NCBI RefSeq assembly: GCF_900184255.1
Contig: NZ_LT854638.1
Location: 145,966-151,889 of the forward strand
Source: Haloimpatiens massiliensis
GTDB lineage: Bacteria > Bacillota > Clostridia > Clostridiales > Clostridiaceae
Reading direction: 5' to 3'
Length of the DNA: 5,924 nucleotides
Of this stretch, positions 1-5,865 are shown in pieces (positions within the stretch are counted from its first letter, which is position 1; each line of letters begins with the position of its first letter). The notes under the pieces were generated by a model that saw only the letters and a program-made list of their open reading frames with translations, had not been told where the DNA came from and ran no database searches. A program made the position numbers and the translations under genes.

Positions 1-7
1 ATATAAC

Positions 8-35
8 TGACAATTGATAATTGACAGTTGATAAT
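8..35. repeat. Two tandem copies of a 14-bp A/T-rich unit
   Basis: TGACAATTGATAAT (8-21) is followed directly by TGACAGTTGATAAT (22-35); the copies differ at one base. The units contain overlapping AATT-centred palindromic pieces. The repeat lies in the 23S 3' flank, close to where mature 23S should end. I recall similar TGACAATTGA-type runs in clostridial intergenic DNA but cannot verify that here. No function is evident. Confidence 0.7.
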
Positions 36-49
36 TAAAAGATTTTCCA

Positions 50-73
50 CACTGTGTAATTTTGAAAGAACAA
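50..73 (+). other. 3' half of the 23S rRNA processing stalk
   Basis: These 24 nt are the reverse complement of 5650-5673, the leader just before the 23S gene of the second operon, with 22 Watson-Crick pairs, one G-U pair and one G-G mismatch (64 with 5659). In bacteria the flanks of 23S pair to make a double-stranded stalk cut by RNase III-family enzymes. The partner here is in another operon, so the match indicates that the first operon has an equivalent leader outside the window. Confidence 0.8.
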
Positions 74-91
74 TAAGTTCTTTTAAAGGAA

Positions 92-115
92 ACTCGCTCA
101 GCAGAGCTGAGGAGT
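92..115 (+). repeat. Bulged hairpin, spacer copy 1 (CAGAG loop)
   Basis: ACTC (92-95), a bulged G (96) and CTCAG (97-101) pair with CTGAG (107-111) and GAGT (112-115), leaving the loop CAGAG (102-106). The same fold, bulge position and loop recur at 5801-5824 with one compensatory pair change. Both copies are preceded by AAGGAA. It lies between the 23S processing stalk and the 5S gene. Confidence 0.75.
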
Positions 116-122
116 ACTATAT

Positions 123-146
123 TTCTAAGGTCTAAAGACCTAAGAA
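123..146 (+). other. Hairpin immediately upstream of 5S rRNA
   Basis: AGGTC (128-132) pairs with GACCT (137-141) around a TAAA loop. After one A-A mismatch (127/142) the stem extends through TTCT (123-126) and AGAA (143-146). CTAT (117-120) and ATAG (149-152) can close it further. It ends only a few bases before mature 5S, so a role in 5S precursor folding or cleavage is a reasonable inference; it lacks a following U-run, so it is not a terminator. Confidence 0.6.
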
Positions 147-154
147 CTATAGCA

Positions 155-271
155 TCTGGTGATTATGGCTTGAAGGTAACACCCCTTCCCATTCCGAACA
201 GGACGGTTAAGCTTCAAAGCGCCGATGGTACTGCAGGGGAAGCCCTGTGGGAGAGTAGGTCGTCGCCAGGT
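155..271 (+). rRNA. rrf: 5S ribosomal RNA
   Basis: This is a complete 5S rRNA of about 117 nt, a component of the large ribosomal subunit central protuberance. The terminal helix I is visible: CTGGTGA (156-162) pairs with TCGCCAG (263-269), with one G-U pair. The conserved core CCATTCCGAACAGG and GGTAAGCT-like segment (here GGTTAAGCTTC) follow the usual 5S order. It closes the first rRNA operon and is followed after 10 nt by tRNA-Lys in the same transcript. Exact ends may shift by one or two bases. Confidence 0.97.
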
Positions 272-281
272 TATTTATTTT

Positions 282-357
282 GATCTACTAGCTCAGTCGG
301 TAGAGCACATGACTTTTAATCATGGTGTCCGGGGTTCGATTCCCCGGTAGATCACCA
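282..357 (+). tRNA. tRNA-Lys (anticodon TTT)
   Basis: A complete 76-nt tRNA cloverleaf with genome-encoded CCA (355-357) and discriminator A354. The acceptor stem pairs GATCTAC (282-288) with GTAGATC (347-353). The anticodon stem CATGA/TCATG encloses the loop CTTTTAA (313-319), placing TTT at 315-317. The T arm has CGGGG/CCCCG around TTCGATT. It decodes AAA and AAG lysine codons, which are very frequent in these A-rich genes. A37 (318) after U36 is the usual context for t6A. It lies 10 nt after 5S and before the terminator, so it is co-transcribed with the rRNA. Confidence 0.98.
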
Positions 358-360
358 AAA

Positions 361-390
361 AACGTATCTCATTTAGAGATACGTTTTTTT
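361..390 (+). terminator. Intrinsic terminator of the first rRNA operon
   Basis: ACGTATCTC (362-370) pairs perfectly with GAGATACGT (376-384) around the loop ATTTA, followed by a run of T through 390. A-rich bases ahead of the stem can extend pairing with the T-run. It starts four bases after the CCA end of tRNA-Lys and ends the 23S-5S-tRNA transcript. Confidence 0.93.
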
Positions 391-604
391 ATATTTATTG
401 TTAATATTACAATAAAATATTCATGGATACATAAAAAGATTATATTTTTTTATTATATTATGATATAATTTTATCATATAAACCAATTATTACTATGTGA
501 AATAAGTTTTCAATTTTTTTGTATTAGAATTTTTGAGATTTCTATAAGAAAGAATCAATATGGTAATAGTGAATAACAATCTATAAAAGTTTTAGGAGAT
601 TTAT
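391..604. other. A/T-rich intergenic region ahead of the membrane-protein gene
   Basis: No gene is seen in these 214 bases. They contain a candidate promoter with a small inverted repeat (459-478) and the ribosome binding site of the next gene (AGGAG, 594-598). A weaker TTGTAT/TATAAG pair near 519-548 was also noticed, with 18-bp spacing. Confidence 0.6.
459..478 (+). promoter_or_regulatory. Extended -10 promoter inside an inverted repeat
   Basis: TGATATAAT (461-469) is an extended -10 element (TG, one base, TATAAT). No good -35 is visible at the expected distance. The -10 lies within the inverted repeat TATGATA (459-465), six bases, TATCATA (472-478), which could be an operator or simply A/T-rich symmetry. 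Transcription would begin near 476 and give a leader of about 130 nt before the gene at 605. Confidence 0.4.
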
Positions 605-826
605 ATGGGAAGCATAATAATAACTATAATAATAACTATTATTTTTTTATTAATATTTCTGCTATACGCTGTAAGTGTAATTTCTTCAATAAGTATTATT
701 AATAAATTTGCTATAATGTTGGTTTTAATTATTTTTTTAGCGTTAATGGGAGTGTTAATTTTTAATGCAGCCGAAAGGATTAAAGAGATTAAGGAGGAGA
801 AAAAAGATGATATTAGTAAATACTGA
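605..826 (+). CDS. Small two-helix membrane protein, unknown function
   Basis: A 73-residue protein that I do not recognise by family. Two hydrophobic helices are clear: about residues 4-27 (rich in Ile and Leu) and 35-54, separated by a short polar turn containing N33 and K34. They are followed by a highly charged tail (about residues 56-73, AERIKEIKEEKKDD) that should project from the membrane, probably into the cytoplasm. The ATG at 605 is preceded by a good ribosome binding site, AGGAG at 594-598. Its last 20 bases overlap the start of the YbjQ-family gene in another frame, and the YbjQ ribosome binding site lies inside it, so translation of the two is probably coupled. The pairing suggests a membrane partner for the YbjQ protein; that is inference only. 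Confidence 0.8.
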   Translation: MGSIIITIIITIIFLLIFLLYAVSVISSISIINKFAIMLVLIIFLALMGVLIFNAAERIKEIKEEKKDDISKY

Positions 827-1121
827 TTATATTACTGGAAAAACTTTAAGCATGATAGGTATGGTAAAAGGGTCTACAGTAAGATCAAAACATGCTGGAA
901 AAGATATTATGAGCGGTTTAAAAACTTTAGTTGGGGGAGAAATAACTTCATACACAGAAATGATGAACGAAGCAAGAGCAATAGCTACAAAGAGAATGGT
1001 AGAAGAAGCAGAAGGTTTGGGTGCAGATGCTATTGTAAATATAAGATACGCTAGTAGTGCAATAATGCAAGGGGCTGCGGAAGTTATAGCTTACGGCACA
1101 GCAGTTAAATTCGTAGATTAG
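807..1121 (+). CDS. YbjQ family (UPF0145 / DUF74) protein
   Basis: A 104-residue cytoplasmic protein matching the YbjQ/UPF0145 family by its overall pattern: an N-terminal strand region ending MVKGSTVRSK (19-28), then GGEITSYTEMMNEARAIA (43-60), the GADAIVNIR segment (72-80), and the C-terminal AEVIAYGTAV (91-100). Family structures are ring-like oligomers as I recall; the function is not established. Databases often call the family heavy-metal-binding, but this copy has no cysteine and a single histidine (H29), so the sequence gives no support for that. The start is ATG 807 because AAGGAGGAG (791-799) sits eight bases before it; an in-frame ATG at 765 would add 14 mostly basic residues, has no comparable site, and would lengthen the overlap with the upstream gene. 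The usual family length supports this choice. Confidence 0.93.
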   Translation: MILVNTDYITGKTLSMIGMVKGSTVRSKHAGKDIMSGLKTLVGGEITSYTEMMNEARAIATKRMVEEAEGLGADAIVNIRYASSAIMQGAAEVIAYGTAVKFVD

Positions 1122-1124
1122 ATA

Positions 1125-1179
1125 AAAACCCTAAAGATAAAATTCTTGATAGACTCAATTTTTTTATCTTTGGGGTTTT
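1125..1179. terminator. Bidirectional terminator between convergent genes
   Basis: An 18-bp stem pairs 1125-1142 with 1162-1179 (one G-U pair, 1132/1172) around a 19-nt loop. The stem has a CCC/GGGG core flanked by A and T runs, giving GGGGTTTT at the 3' side on the + strand and GGGTTTTT on the - strand. It lies between the YbjQ stop at 1121 and the amidase stop at 1200, so it can serve both. Confidence 0.85.
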
Positions 1180-1199
1180 ATAGTTATATTCAAAATTAG

Positions 1200-2135
1200 T
1201 TATTTTACACTTTGACATATTCCATTAGCTAAAGCAGTGGCTATTTTAGCTTGATATTCCGTTGAATTAAGAAGTTTATCTTCTTTGGAATTGGATAAAA
1301 AGCCCATTTCCACTAGAACTACTGGAACCTTTGACCAATTAAATCCTGTCATATCATCTCTTATACTTATACCTCTATTTTTAATACCTACTTCTTTTGT
1401 TAACTGATTTAATATGGTACTACCATACTTTTGACTTATATTACATATATTTTTGGCATACCCCACAGCAGCTGGTACAAGCATGGAAGCTCCATTTGCT
1501 GAAGAATTTTCTGCAGAATCTGCATGAATTCTTATAACTAGATCTGCATGGTTTCGGTTTCCTATCTCTGCCCTATCTATATTGCCTAGAGACTCTGAAT
1601 GACTTGTTTTTGTAAGTATAACTTTGTAACCTTTTGATTCCAATTCCTTTTTTAATAATTTAGCCACGAGCATGTTTATTTTATATTCAGGAGTTTTAGT
1701 TACAATTCCCTGGGCTCCACCACCATCTTTTATTTTAAGTACATTGGAATTAGGAGATAACTTCTCTTTTTCTAAGTTACTTCTATCTGCATGCCCTGGA
1801 TCAATAACTATTGTTTTTGATAAGGATTTTGTAGAAGCTTTTGTCGATGGTTTATTATTACTGGTGGTTGTAGCTTTATCTGATTTATTTTGGGTGGTGT
1901 TCTCAGAGTTTTTATCTAATATTTTTGGCTTTTCAGTAGGGAGCTGCTTAACTGTAATGGATTTTTTTACAGCAATATTTTTAGTTTTTGCCGTTGACGT
2001 AGTAGTTTTAGGTTTGCTTGTAGGAGTATTTACAGCAGTATTTATATTTGGGTTTTTTTTATTGCAAGAAAAAAGAAATGTACTTATAAATAATACACAC
2101 AAAATAGTAGATAGTTTTTTTATAAAAATATTCAT
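1200..2135 (-). CDS. N-acetylmuramoyl-L-alanine amidase (Amidase_3), lipoprotein
   Basis: A 311-residue zinc amidase that cuts the bond between N-acetylmuramic acid and L-alanine in peptidoglycan. The N-terminus is a lipoprotein signal: basic IKK, a hydrophobic core, and the lipobox LFSC with Cys24 as the lipidated residue, so the protein is anchored outside the membrane. Residues about 25-106 are a Thr/Ser/Lys/Asn-rich low-complexity linker that could span the wall. The catalytic domain runs from about 107 to the end: VIDPGH (H115), E150 in TPEYK and H204 in IRIHAD are the expected zinc ligands, and E276 in VLVEMGFLSN is the catalytic glutamate. The H115-E150 spacing is longer than in compact members, with a DGGGAQG insert. 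Start is ATG at 2135; GGAGG (2145-2141) precedes it. An upstream in-frame TTG at 2147 would place that site inside the gene. It converges on the YbjQ gene and diverges from trmO. Confidence 0.95.
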   Translation of the reverse strand: MNIFIKKLSTILCVLFISTFLFSCNKKNPNINTAVNTPTSKPKTTTSTAKTKNIAVKKSITVKQLPTEKPKILDKNSENTTQNKSDKATTTSNNKPSTKASTKSLSKTIVIDPGHADRSNLEKEKLSPNSNVLKIKDGGGAQGIVTKTPEYKINMLVAKLLKKELESKGYKVILTKTSHSESLGNIDRAEIGNRNHADLVIRIHADSAENSSANGASMLVPAAVGYAKNICNISQKYGSTILNQLTKEVGIKNRGISIRDDMTGFNWSKVPVVLVEMGFLSNSKEDKLLNSTEYQAKIATALANGICQSVK

Positions 2136-2181
2136 ATAGACCTCCAATATTATAATTTAAAATCCTTAAATATATAAAAAA

Positions 2182-2209
2182 TTATTACACAAATATAGGT
2201 TTATTTCAA
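2182..2209 (-). promoter_or_regulatory. Candidate amidase promoter
   Basis: On the - strand TTGAAA (2209-2204) is followed after 16 bases by TAATAA (2187-2182), with a TG near the -14 position. Transcription would start near 2175, about 40 bases before the amidase start. Background A/T content is very high here, so chance matches are likely. Confidence 0.35.
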
Positions 2210-2297
2210 ATAATAATATAAATAAAAAGCATAAATTTAAAGTAAGTAATTTGGAAATTTAAGTTATAAAACTATATATATGAGTATGAATTTTATA

Positions 2298-2306
2298 TGT
2301 TATACT
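2298..2306 (+). promoter_or_regulatory. Candidate extended -10 promoter for trmO
   Basis: TGTTATACT fits an extended -10 element (TG, one base, TATACT). No convincing -35 is seen. A start near 2313 would give a leader of about 50 nt. A TATAAT at 2336-2341 is too close to the ribosome binding site (AGGAG, 2351-2355) to be the likely promoter. Confidence 0.4.
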
Positions 2307-2363
2307 TAATTTTAAGTAGTTTAAATATTAGAGTATATAATATTTTAGTTAGGAGATGAATTT

Positions 2364-2768
2364 ATGGAAGATGTAAAATTTAATCCTATTGGATATGTAG
2401 AATCACCTTTTAAGGAATTAAAAGATATTCCATCTGAAAGTATTTATGCTAAAGATAAAAAAGCAATTATACATATAAAAGAGGAGTATAGGCAGGGTTT
2501 AAAAGATTTAGACAAACTAACACATATAATAGTTTTGTTCCATTTTAATAAGTCCAGGGAGTTTGAGCTTATAACTCAAACTCCTTGGAGTGATGAAAAA
2601 AAAGGGGTTTTTTCTACGAGGTCACCTAGAAGGCCTAACGCTATAGGCATGTCTATAGTGAAAATATTGGAAGTAGTTGAAAATAAAATAACAATTGAAG
2701 GGGTGGATATGTTAGATAGTACCCCTGTTCTAGATATAAAACCCTACAATGAAAAATTAAATCCTTAA
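2364..2768 (+). CDS. trmO: tRNA (N6-threonylcarbamoyladenosine(37)-N6)-methyltransferase TrmO
   Basis: A 134-residue protein of the TrmO (TsaA / UPF0066) family, which uses S-adenosylmethionine to methylate t6A at position 37 of certain tRNAs, in the cytoplasm. Family hallmarks are present: the opening FNPIGYVESPF (6-16), the LDKLTHIIVLFHF strand (49-61), the signature GVFSTRSPRRPNAIG (81-95), and DMLDSTPVLDIKPY (115-128). E. coli TrmO is about 235 residues with an extra C-terminal domain; this one ends soon after the IKPY motif, so it is the short single-domain form. The ATG is preceded by AGGAG (2351-2355). It begins a unit diverging from the amidase, with the isomerase gene 81 nt downstream. 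I see no strong terminator between the two, so partial read-through is likely. Confidence 0.94.
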   Translation: MEDVKFNPIGYVESPFKELKDIPSESIYAKDKKAIIHIKEEYRQGLKDLDKLTHIIVLFHFNKSREFELITQTPWSDEKKGVFSTRSPRRPNAIGMSIVKILEVVENKITIEGVDMLDSTPVLDIKPYNEKLNP

Positions 2769-2784
2769 CATATAGAAACAAAGT

Positions 2785-2813
2785 TTCACATGTTTTAATA
2801 TATATGTTATTAT
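2785..2813 (+). promoter_or_regulatory. Candidate promoter for the isomerase gene
   Basis: TTCACA (2785-2790) and TATTAT (2808-2813) are spaced by 17 bases, with TG at 2805-2806 making an extended -10. Transcription would start near 2820, about 30 bases before the ATG. The neighbouring GAAAC/GTTTC hairpin (2775-2787) lacks a T-run and overlaps the -35. Confidence 0.45.
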
Positions 2814-2849
2814 ATTTATATCATATAAAAGTAAAAGGAGAAAATAAAT

Positions 2850-3596
2850 ATGGACAATAAAGTTCTAGCAGTTGTAAATGGAGTAGAAATAAAAGAAAGT
2901 GATTTACAAAACGCTTTAATGAGAGTTCCAGCAAATCAAAGAAGTTATTATGCTTCAGAAATGGGTAAAAATCAATTATTAGAGCAAATGATATCTTTTG
3001 AATTAATTTATAATAGTGCAAAAGAAAATGAGGAAGAAAAAGAAGAGGCATTTTTAGCTCAGATGGAAATGATTAAAAAGGATGCATTAATACAATATTC
3101 AGTTCAAAAGATGTTAGGTGGAATTCAAATATCTGAAGAAGAAATAAAGGAATTTTATGAGGGAAATAAAGAACAATTTAAATCACCTGAATCTGTAACA
3201 GCAAAACATATATTAGTTGATACAGAAGATGAAGCTAAAAAGATTGCAAAGGAAATAAGCGAAGGATTAGCTTTTGAAGAAGCAGCTACAAAATATTCAA
3301 AATGTCCGTCTAAACAACAAGGTGGAAGTTTAGGTAATTTTAGTAGAGGTCAAATGGTTCCTGAATTTGAAGAGGTAGCATTCTCTATAGAAAAAGGAAT
3401 TGTAAGCGAACCTGTTAAAACTCAATTTGGATATCATTTAGTAAAAGTTGAAGAGAAAACTGAAAGTCATATAAAAGAGTTAAATGAAGTAAAAGAATTT
3501 ATAAAAAATAAATTACTTCAAGATAAACAAAGTGAAAAATATTTGAAGAATATTGAAGCATTAAAATCAAAATATGATGTTAAGCTTAATAAATAG
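2850..3596 (+). CDS. Parvulin-type (PpiC) peptidylprolyl cis-trans isomerase, cytoplasmic
   Basis: A 248-residue foldase-like protein that should catalyse cis-trans isomerisation of peptide bonds before proline. Residues 1-110 resemble the SurA/PrsA N-terminal helical region (KVLAVVNGVEIKESDL at 4-19), with a Glu/Lys-rich charged stretch at 56-66. The parvulin domain spans about 115-203: AKHILV (118-123, H120), YSKCPSKQQGGSLGNF (149-164, C152), GQMVPEFE (167-174) and FGYHLVKV (193-200, H196); H120, C152 and H196 correspond to the conserved active-site His, Cys and His. A Lys/Glu-rich helical tail follows. Unlike PrsA there is no signal peptide or lipobox, so it should stay in the cytoplasm. 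The ATG follows AAAGGAG (2834-2840). It is the last gene before a strong terminator and the second rRNA operon. Confidence 0.93.
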   Translation: MDNKVLAVVNGVEIKESDLQNALMRVPANQRSYYASEMGKNQLLEQMISFELIYNSAKENEEEKEEAFLAQMEMIKKDALIQYSVQKMLGGIQISEEEIKEFYEGNKEQFKSPESVTAKHILVDTEDEAKKIAKEISEGLAFEEAATKYSKCPSKQQGGSLGNFSRGQMVPEFEEVAFSIEKGIVSEPVKTQFGYHLVKVEEKTESHIKELNEVKEFIKNKLLQDKQSEKYLKNIEALKSKYDVKLNK

Positions 3597-3622
3597 CTTT
3601 ATTAAATTGAGGTAATGACCCC

Positions 3623-3659
3623 AAAAACAGGATATATTTAAATGTATCCTGTTTTTTTT
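3623..3659 (+). terminator. Intrinsic terminator after the isomerase gene
   Basis: A 15-bp stem pairs 3623-3637 with 3642-3656 (core ACAGGATA/TATCCTGT, one T-G pair) around a four-base loop, followed by T through 3659. It ends the trmO-isomerase unit and insulates the rRNA promoter from read-through. The A-run on its 5' side means it could also act weakly on the other strand. Confidence 0.93.
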
Positions 3660-3866
3660 AATGATACTTTTCCTGGCGTATCAATATGAGAAAAAAGTAT
3701 AAAAATATAATAATATGAAGTATATACGATTTAATCTGATATAATTATATTTTATAATATATGCTTAGTGTAAACTATGTGGTATTATAAAACACGTCGT
3801 TGAAACACGACAAAACAGCTCAGCATAAAATAAGCTTTTAAGTTAAATGTAAAGTTTAAAAATGTG
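3660..3866. other. A/T-rich region upstream of the second rRNA operon
   Basis: No gene is supported here. Seen are a weak 8-bp inverted repeat (ATACTTTT 3664-3671 with AAAAGTAT 3693-3700), an extended -10 match TGATATAAT (3737-3745) identical to that at 461-469 but with no -35, a further TATAAT at 3753-3758, and a small hairpin GTCGT/ACGAC near 3796-3811. The A/T-rich run at 3833-3862 directly ahead of the promoter could act as an UP element. A second, upstream rRNA promoter is possible but not shown. Confidence 0.5.
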
Positions 3867-3895
3867 TTGACAAGTATTAAAAAAAATGATACAAT
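3867..3895 (+). promoter_or_regulatory. rRNA operon promoter
   Basis: A perfect -35 TTGACA (3867-3872) and -10 TACAAT (3890-3895) are separated by exactly 17 bases and preceded by A/T-rich DNA. This is the best promoter in the window, as expected for rRNA. Seven bases past the -10 is G3902, the first G after an A/T-only run. Initiation with GTP is known for Bacillus rRNA operons; here it is inferred. Confidence 0.92.
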
Positions 3896-3901
3896 ATAAA
3901 A

Positions 3902-3916
3902 GTCGCTTGAGGCGAC
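3902..3916 (+). other. Hairpin at the predicted 5' end of the rRNA transcript
   Basis: GTCGC (3902-3906) pairs with GCGAC (3912-3916) around a five-base loop, TTGAG. Its first base coincides with the predicted transcription start, so the nascent RNA would begin with a base-paired 5' end. Confidence 0.7.
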
Positions 3917-3927
3917 AGAGAAAAACT

Positions 3928-3941
3928 GGTCTTTGAAAATT
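3928..3941 (+). promoter_or_regulatory. boxA-like antitermination site in the 16S leader
   Basis: TGGTCTTTGAAAAT resembles boxA (E. coli TGCTCTTTAACA), bound by NusB-NusE (S10) to prevent premature termination of rRNA transcripts. A second version, TGTTCTTTGAAAAT (5651-5664), lies in the 23S leader. Both overlap the 5' halves of the processing stalks. Confidence 0.75.
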
Positions 3942-3979
3942 AAACAGAGATGATGATGATAAATCATAAAGTCAGTGAA
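3936..3979 (+). other. 5' half of the 16S rRNA processing stalk
   Basis: AAAATTAAACAGAGAT (3936-3951) is a perfect 16-base reverse complement of 5571-5586, and TCAGTGAA (3972-3979) is a perfect reverse complement of 5562-5569. The 20 bases between them, with a (GAT)4 run at 3949-3960, have no matching partner and would bulge out. Such stalks bring the ends of pre-16S together for RNase III cleavage. Confidence 0.88.
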
Positions 3980-4001
3980 TTTGAGTTTGAGATTGAACTT
4001 T

Positions 4002-5523
<1,522 letters not shown>

Positions 5524-5561
5524 CATGAAAAGGAAGTCACCTTTTCGTAAATTATGACAAG

Positions 5562-5586
5562 TTCACTGAAATCTCTGTTTAATTTT
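5562..5586 (+). other. 3' half of the 16S rRNA processing stalk
   Basis: TTCACTGA (5562-5569) and the 16 bases at 5571-5586 are perfect reverse complements of 3972-3979 and 3936-3951 in the leader. The stalk lies about 50 nt past the mature 16S end, so trimming after the first cut is needed. Confidence 0.88.
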
Positions 5587-5649
5587 GAGAGACCAGATCT
5601 CTCATCAGTAGCTAGACGCTATGAAATTAGCAAGCTAGCAACTGAAAAG

Positions 5650-5673
5650 TTGTTCTTTGAAAATTGCACAGTG
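5650..5673 (+). other. 5' half of the 23S processing stalk with boxA-like site
   Basis: These 24 nt pair with 50-73, the equivalent 23S 3' flank of the upstream operon, with one mismatch and one G-U pair. The true partner is beyond the window, after this operon's 23S. TGTTCTTTGAAAAT (5651-5664) inside it is a second boxA-like sequence. Confidence 0.82.
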
Positions 5674-5754
5674 AAGAAAGTAGAAATTATTACAATTGTG
5701 ATGATTTCACTGGAGAATCAATTATAGAAACAAACTTATTAGATAATCTAATAA

Positions 5755-5784
5755 GTGTTAATTTGCAACAAAATCAAAGATTTT
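5755..5784 (+). repeat. Spacer direct repeat, copy A (30 nt)
   Basis: Begins GTGTTAATTTG and ends AAAATCAAAGATTTT, which is a 6-bp hairpin with an AAA loop. It matches copy B (5823-5852) at 27 of 30 positions. The two copies start 68 bases apart. Confidence 0.75.
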
Positions 5785-5800
5785 AAGATGAGTTAAGGAA

Positions 5801-5824
5801 ACTCAATCAGCAGAGCTGATGAGT
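5801..5824 (+). repeat. Bulged hairpin, spacer copy 2 (CAGAG loop)
   Basis: ACTC (5801-5804), a bulged A (5805) and ATCAG (5806-5810) pair with CTGAT (5816-5820) and GAGT (5821-5824), with the loop CAGAG (5811-5815). The innermost-to-bulge closing pair is A-T here and C-G in copy 1 (92-115), so pairing is preserved despite sequence change. It lies between the two copies of the 30-nt repeat and its last two bases overlap copy B. Confidence 0.75.
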
Positions 5825-5852
5825 GTTAATTTGTTACAAAATCAGAGATTTT
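5823..5852 (+). repeat. Spacer direct repeat, copy B (30 nt)
   Basis: Begins GTGTTAATTTG and ends AAAATCAGAGATTTT. It differs from copy A (5755-5784) at three positions. In this copy the flanks extend the hairpin: AATTTGT (5828-5834) pairs with ACAAATT (5854-5860) outside CAAAATC/GATTTTG (5837-5843 with 5847-5853), with a two-base TA bulge, giving a 14-bp hairpin that ends about five bases before mature 23S. Confidence 0.75.
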
Positions 5853-5865
5853 GACAAATTATACA

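Larger units (their letters stand above)
1..154 (+). other. 23S-5S intergenic spacer of the upstream rRNA operon (partial)
   Basis: This A/T-rich stretch ends directly at the 5S gene and contains no open reading frame. It holds, in order, a 14-bp tandem repeat (8-35), the 3' half of a 23S processing stalk (50-73), a bulged hairpin shared with the 16S-23S spacer (92-115), and a hairpin just ahead of 5S (123-146). The end of the 23S gene is not visible, so the spacer is at least 154 nt long. That it is transcribed is inferred from its position and from the complementarity at 50-73. Confidence 0.8.

Noticed and set aside
765..806. Earlier in-frame ATG for the YbjQ gene
   Set aside because: It lacks a good ribosome binding site and adds a basic tail foreign to the family; ATG 807 has AAGGAGGAG at ideal spacing.
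1672..2139. 155-aa open frame on the + strand
   Set aside because: It is the reverse of the amidase's linker and N-terminus; the low-complexity Thr/Lys codons read as hydrophobic residues on the other strand. The amidase has clear motifs in the opposite direction.
2136..2147. TTG start adding four residues to the amidase
   Set aside because: The GGAGG at 2145-2141 would then lie inside the coding region; it is correctly spaced for ATG 2135.
2775..2787. GAAAC/GTTTC hairpin as a trmO terminator
   Set aside because: The stem is only 5 bp, A/T-rich and lacks a following T-run.
2821..3051. 76-aa open frame on the - strand
   Set aside because: It is antisense to the start of the isomerase gene, whose frame, ribosome binding site and domains are convincing.
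3660..3866. Riboswitch or small RNA between the terminator and the rRNA promoter
   Set aside because: Only weak short inverted repeats are visible, with no recognisable aptamer core and no gene for it to control except rRNA.
5755..5852. CRISPR-like repeat pattern in the 16S-23S spacer
   Set aside because: Only two imperfect copies, inside transcribed rRNA spacer, with a structured element between them and no cas genes.
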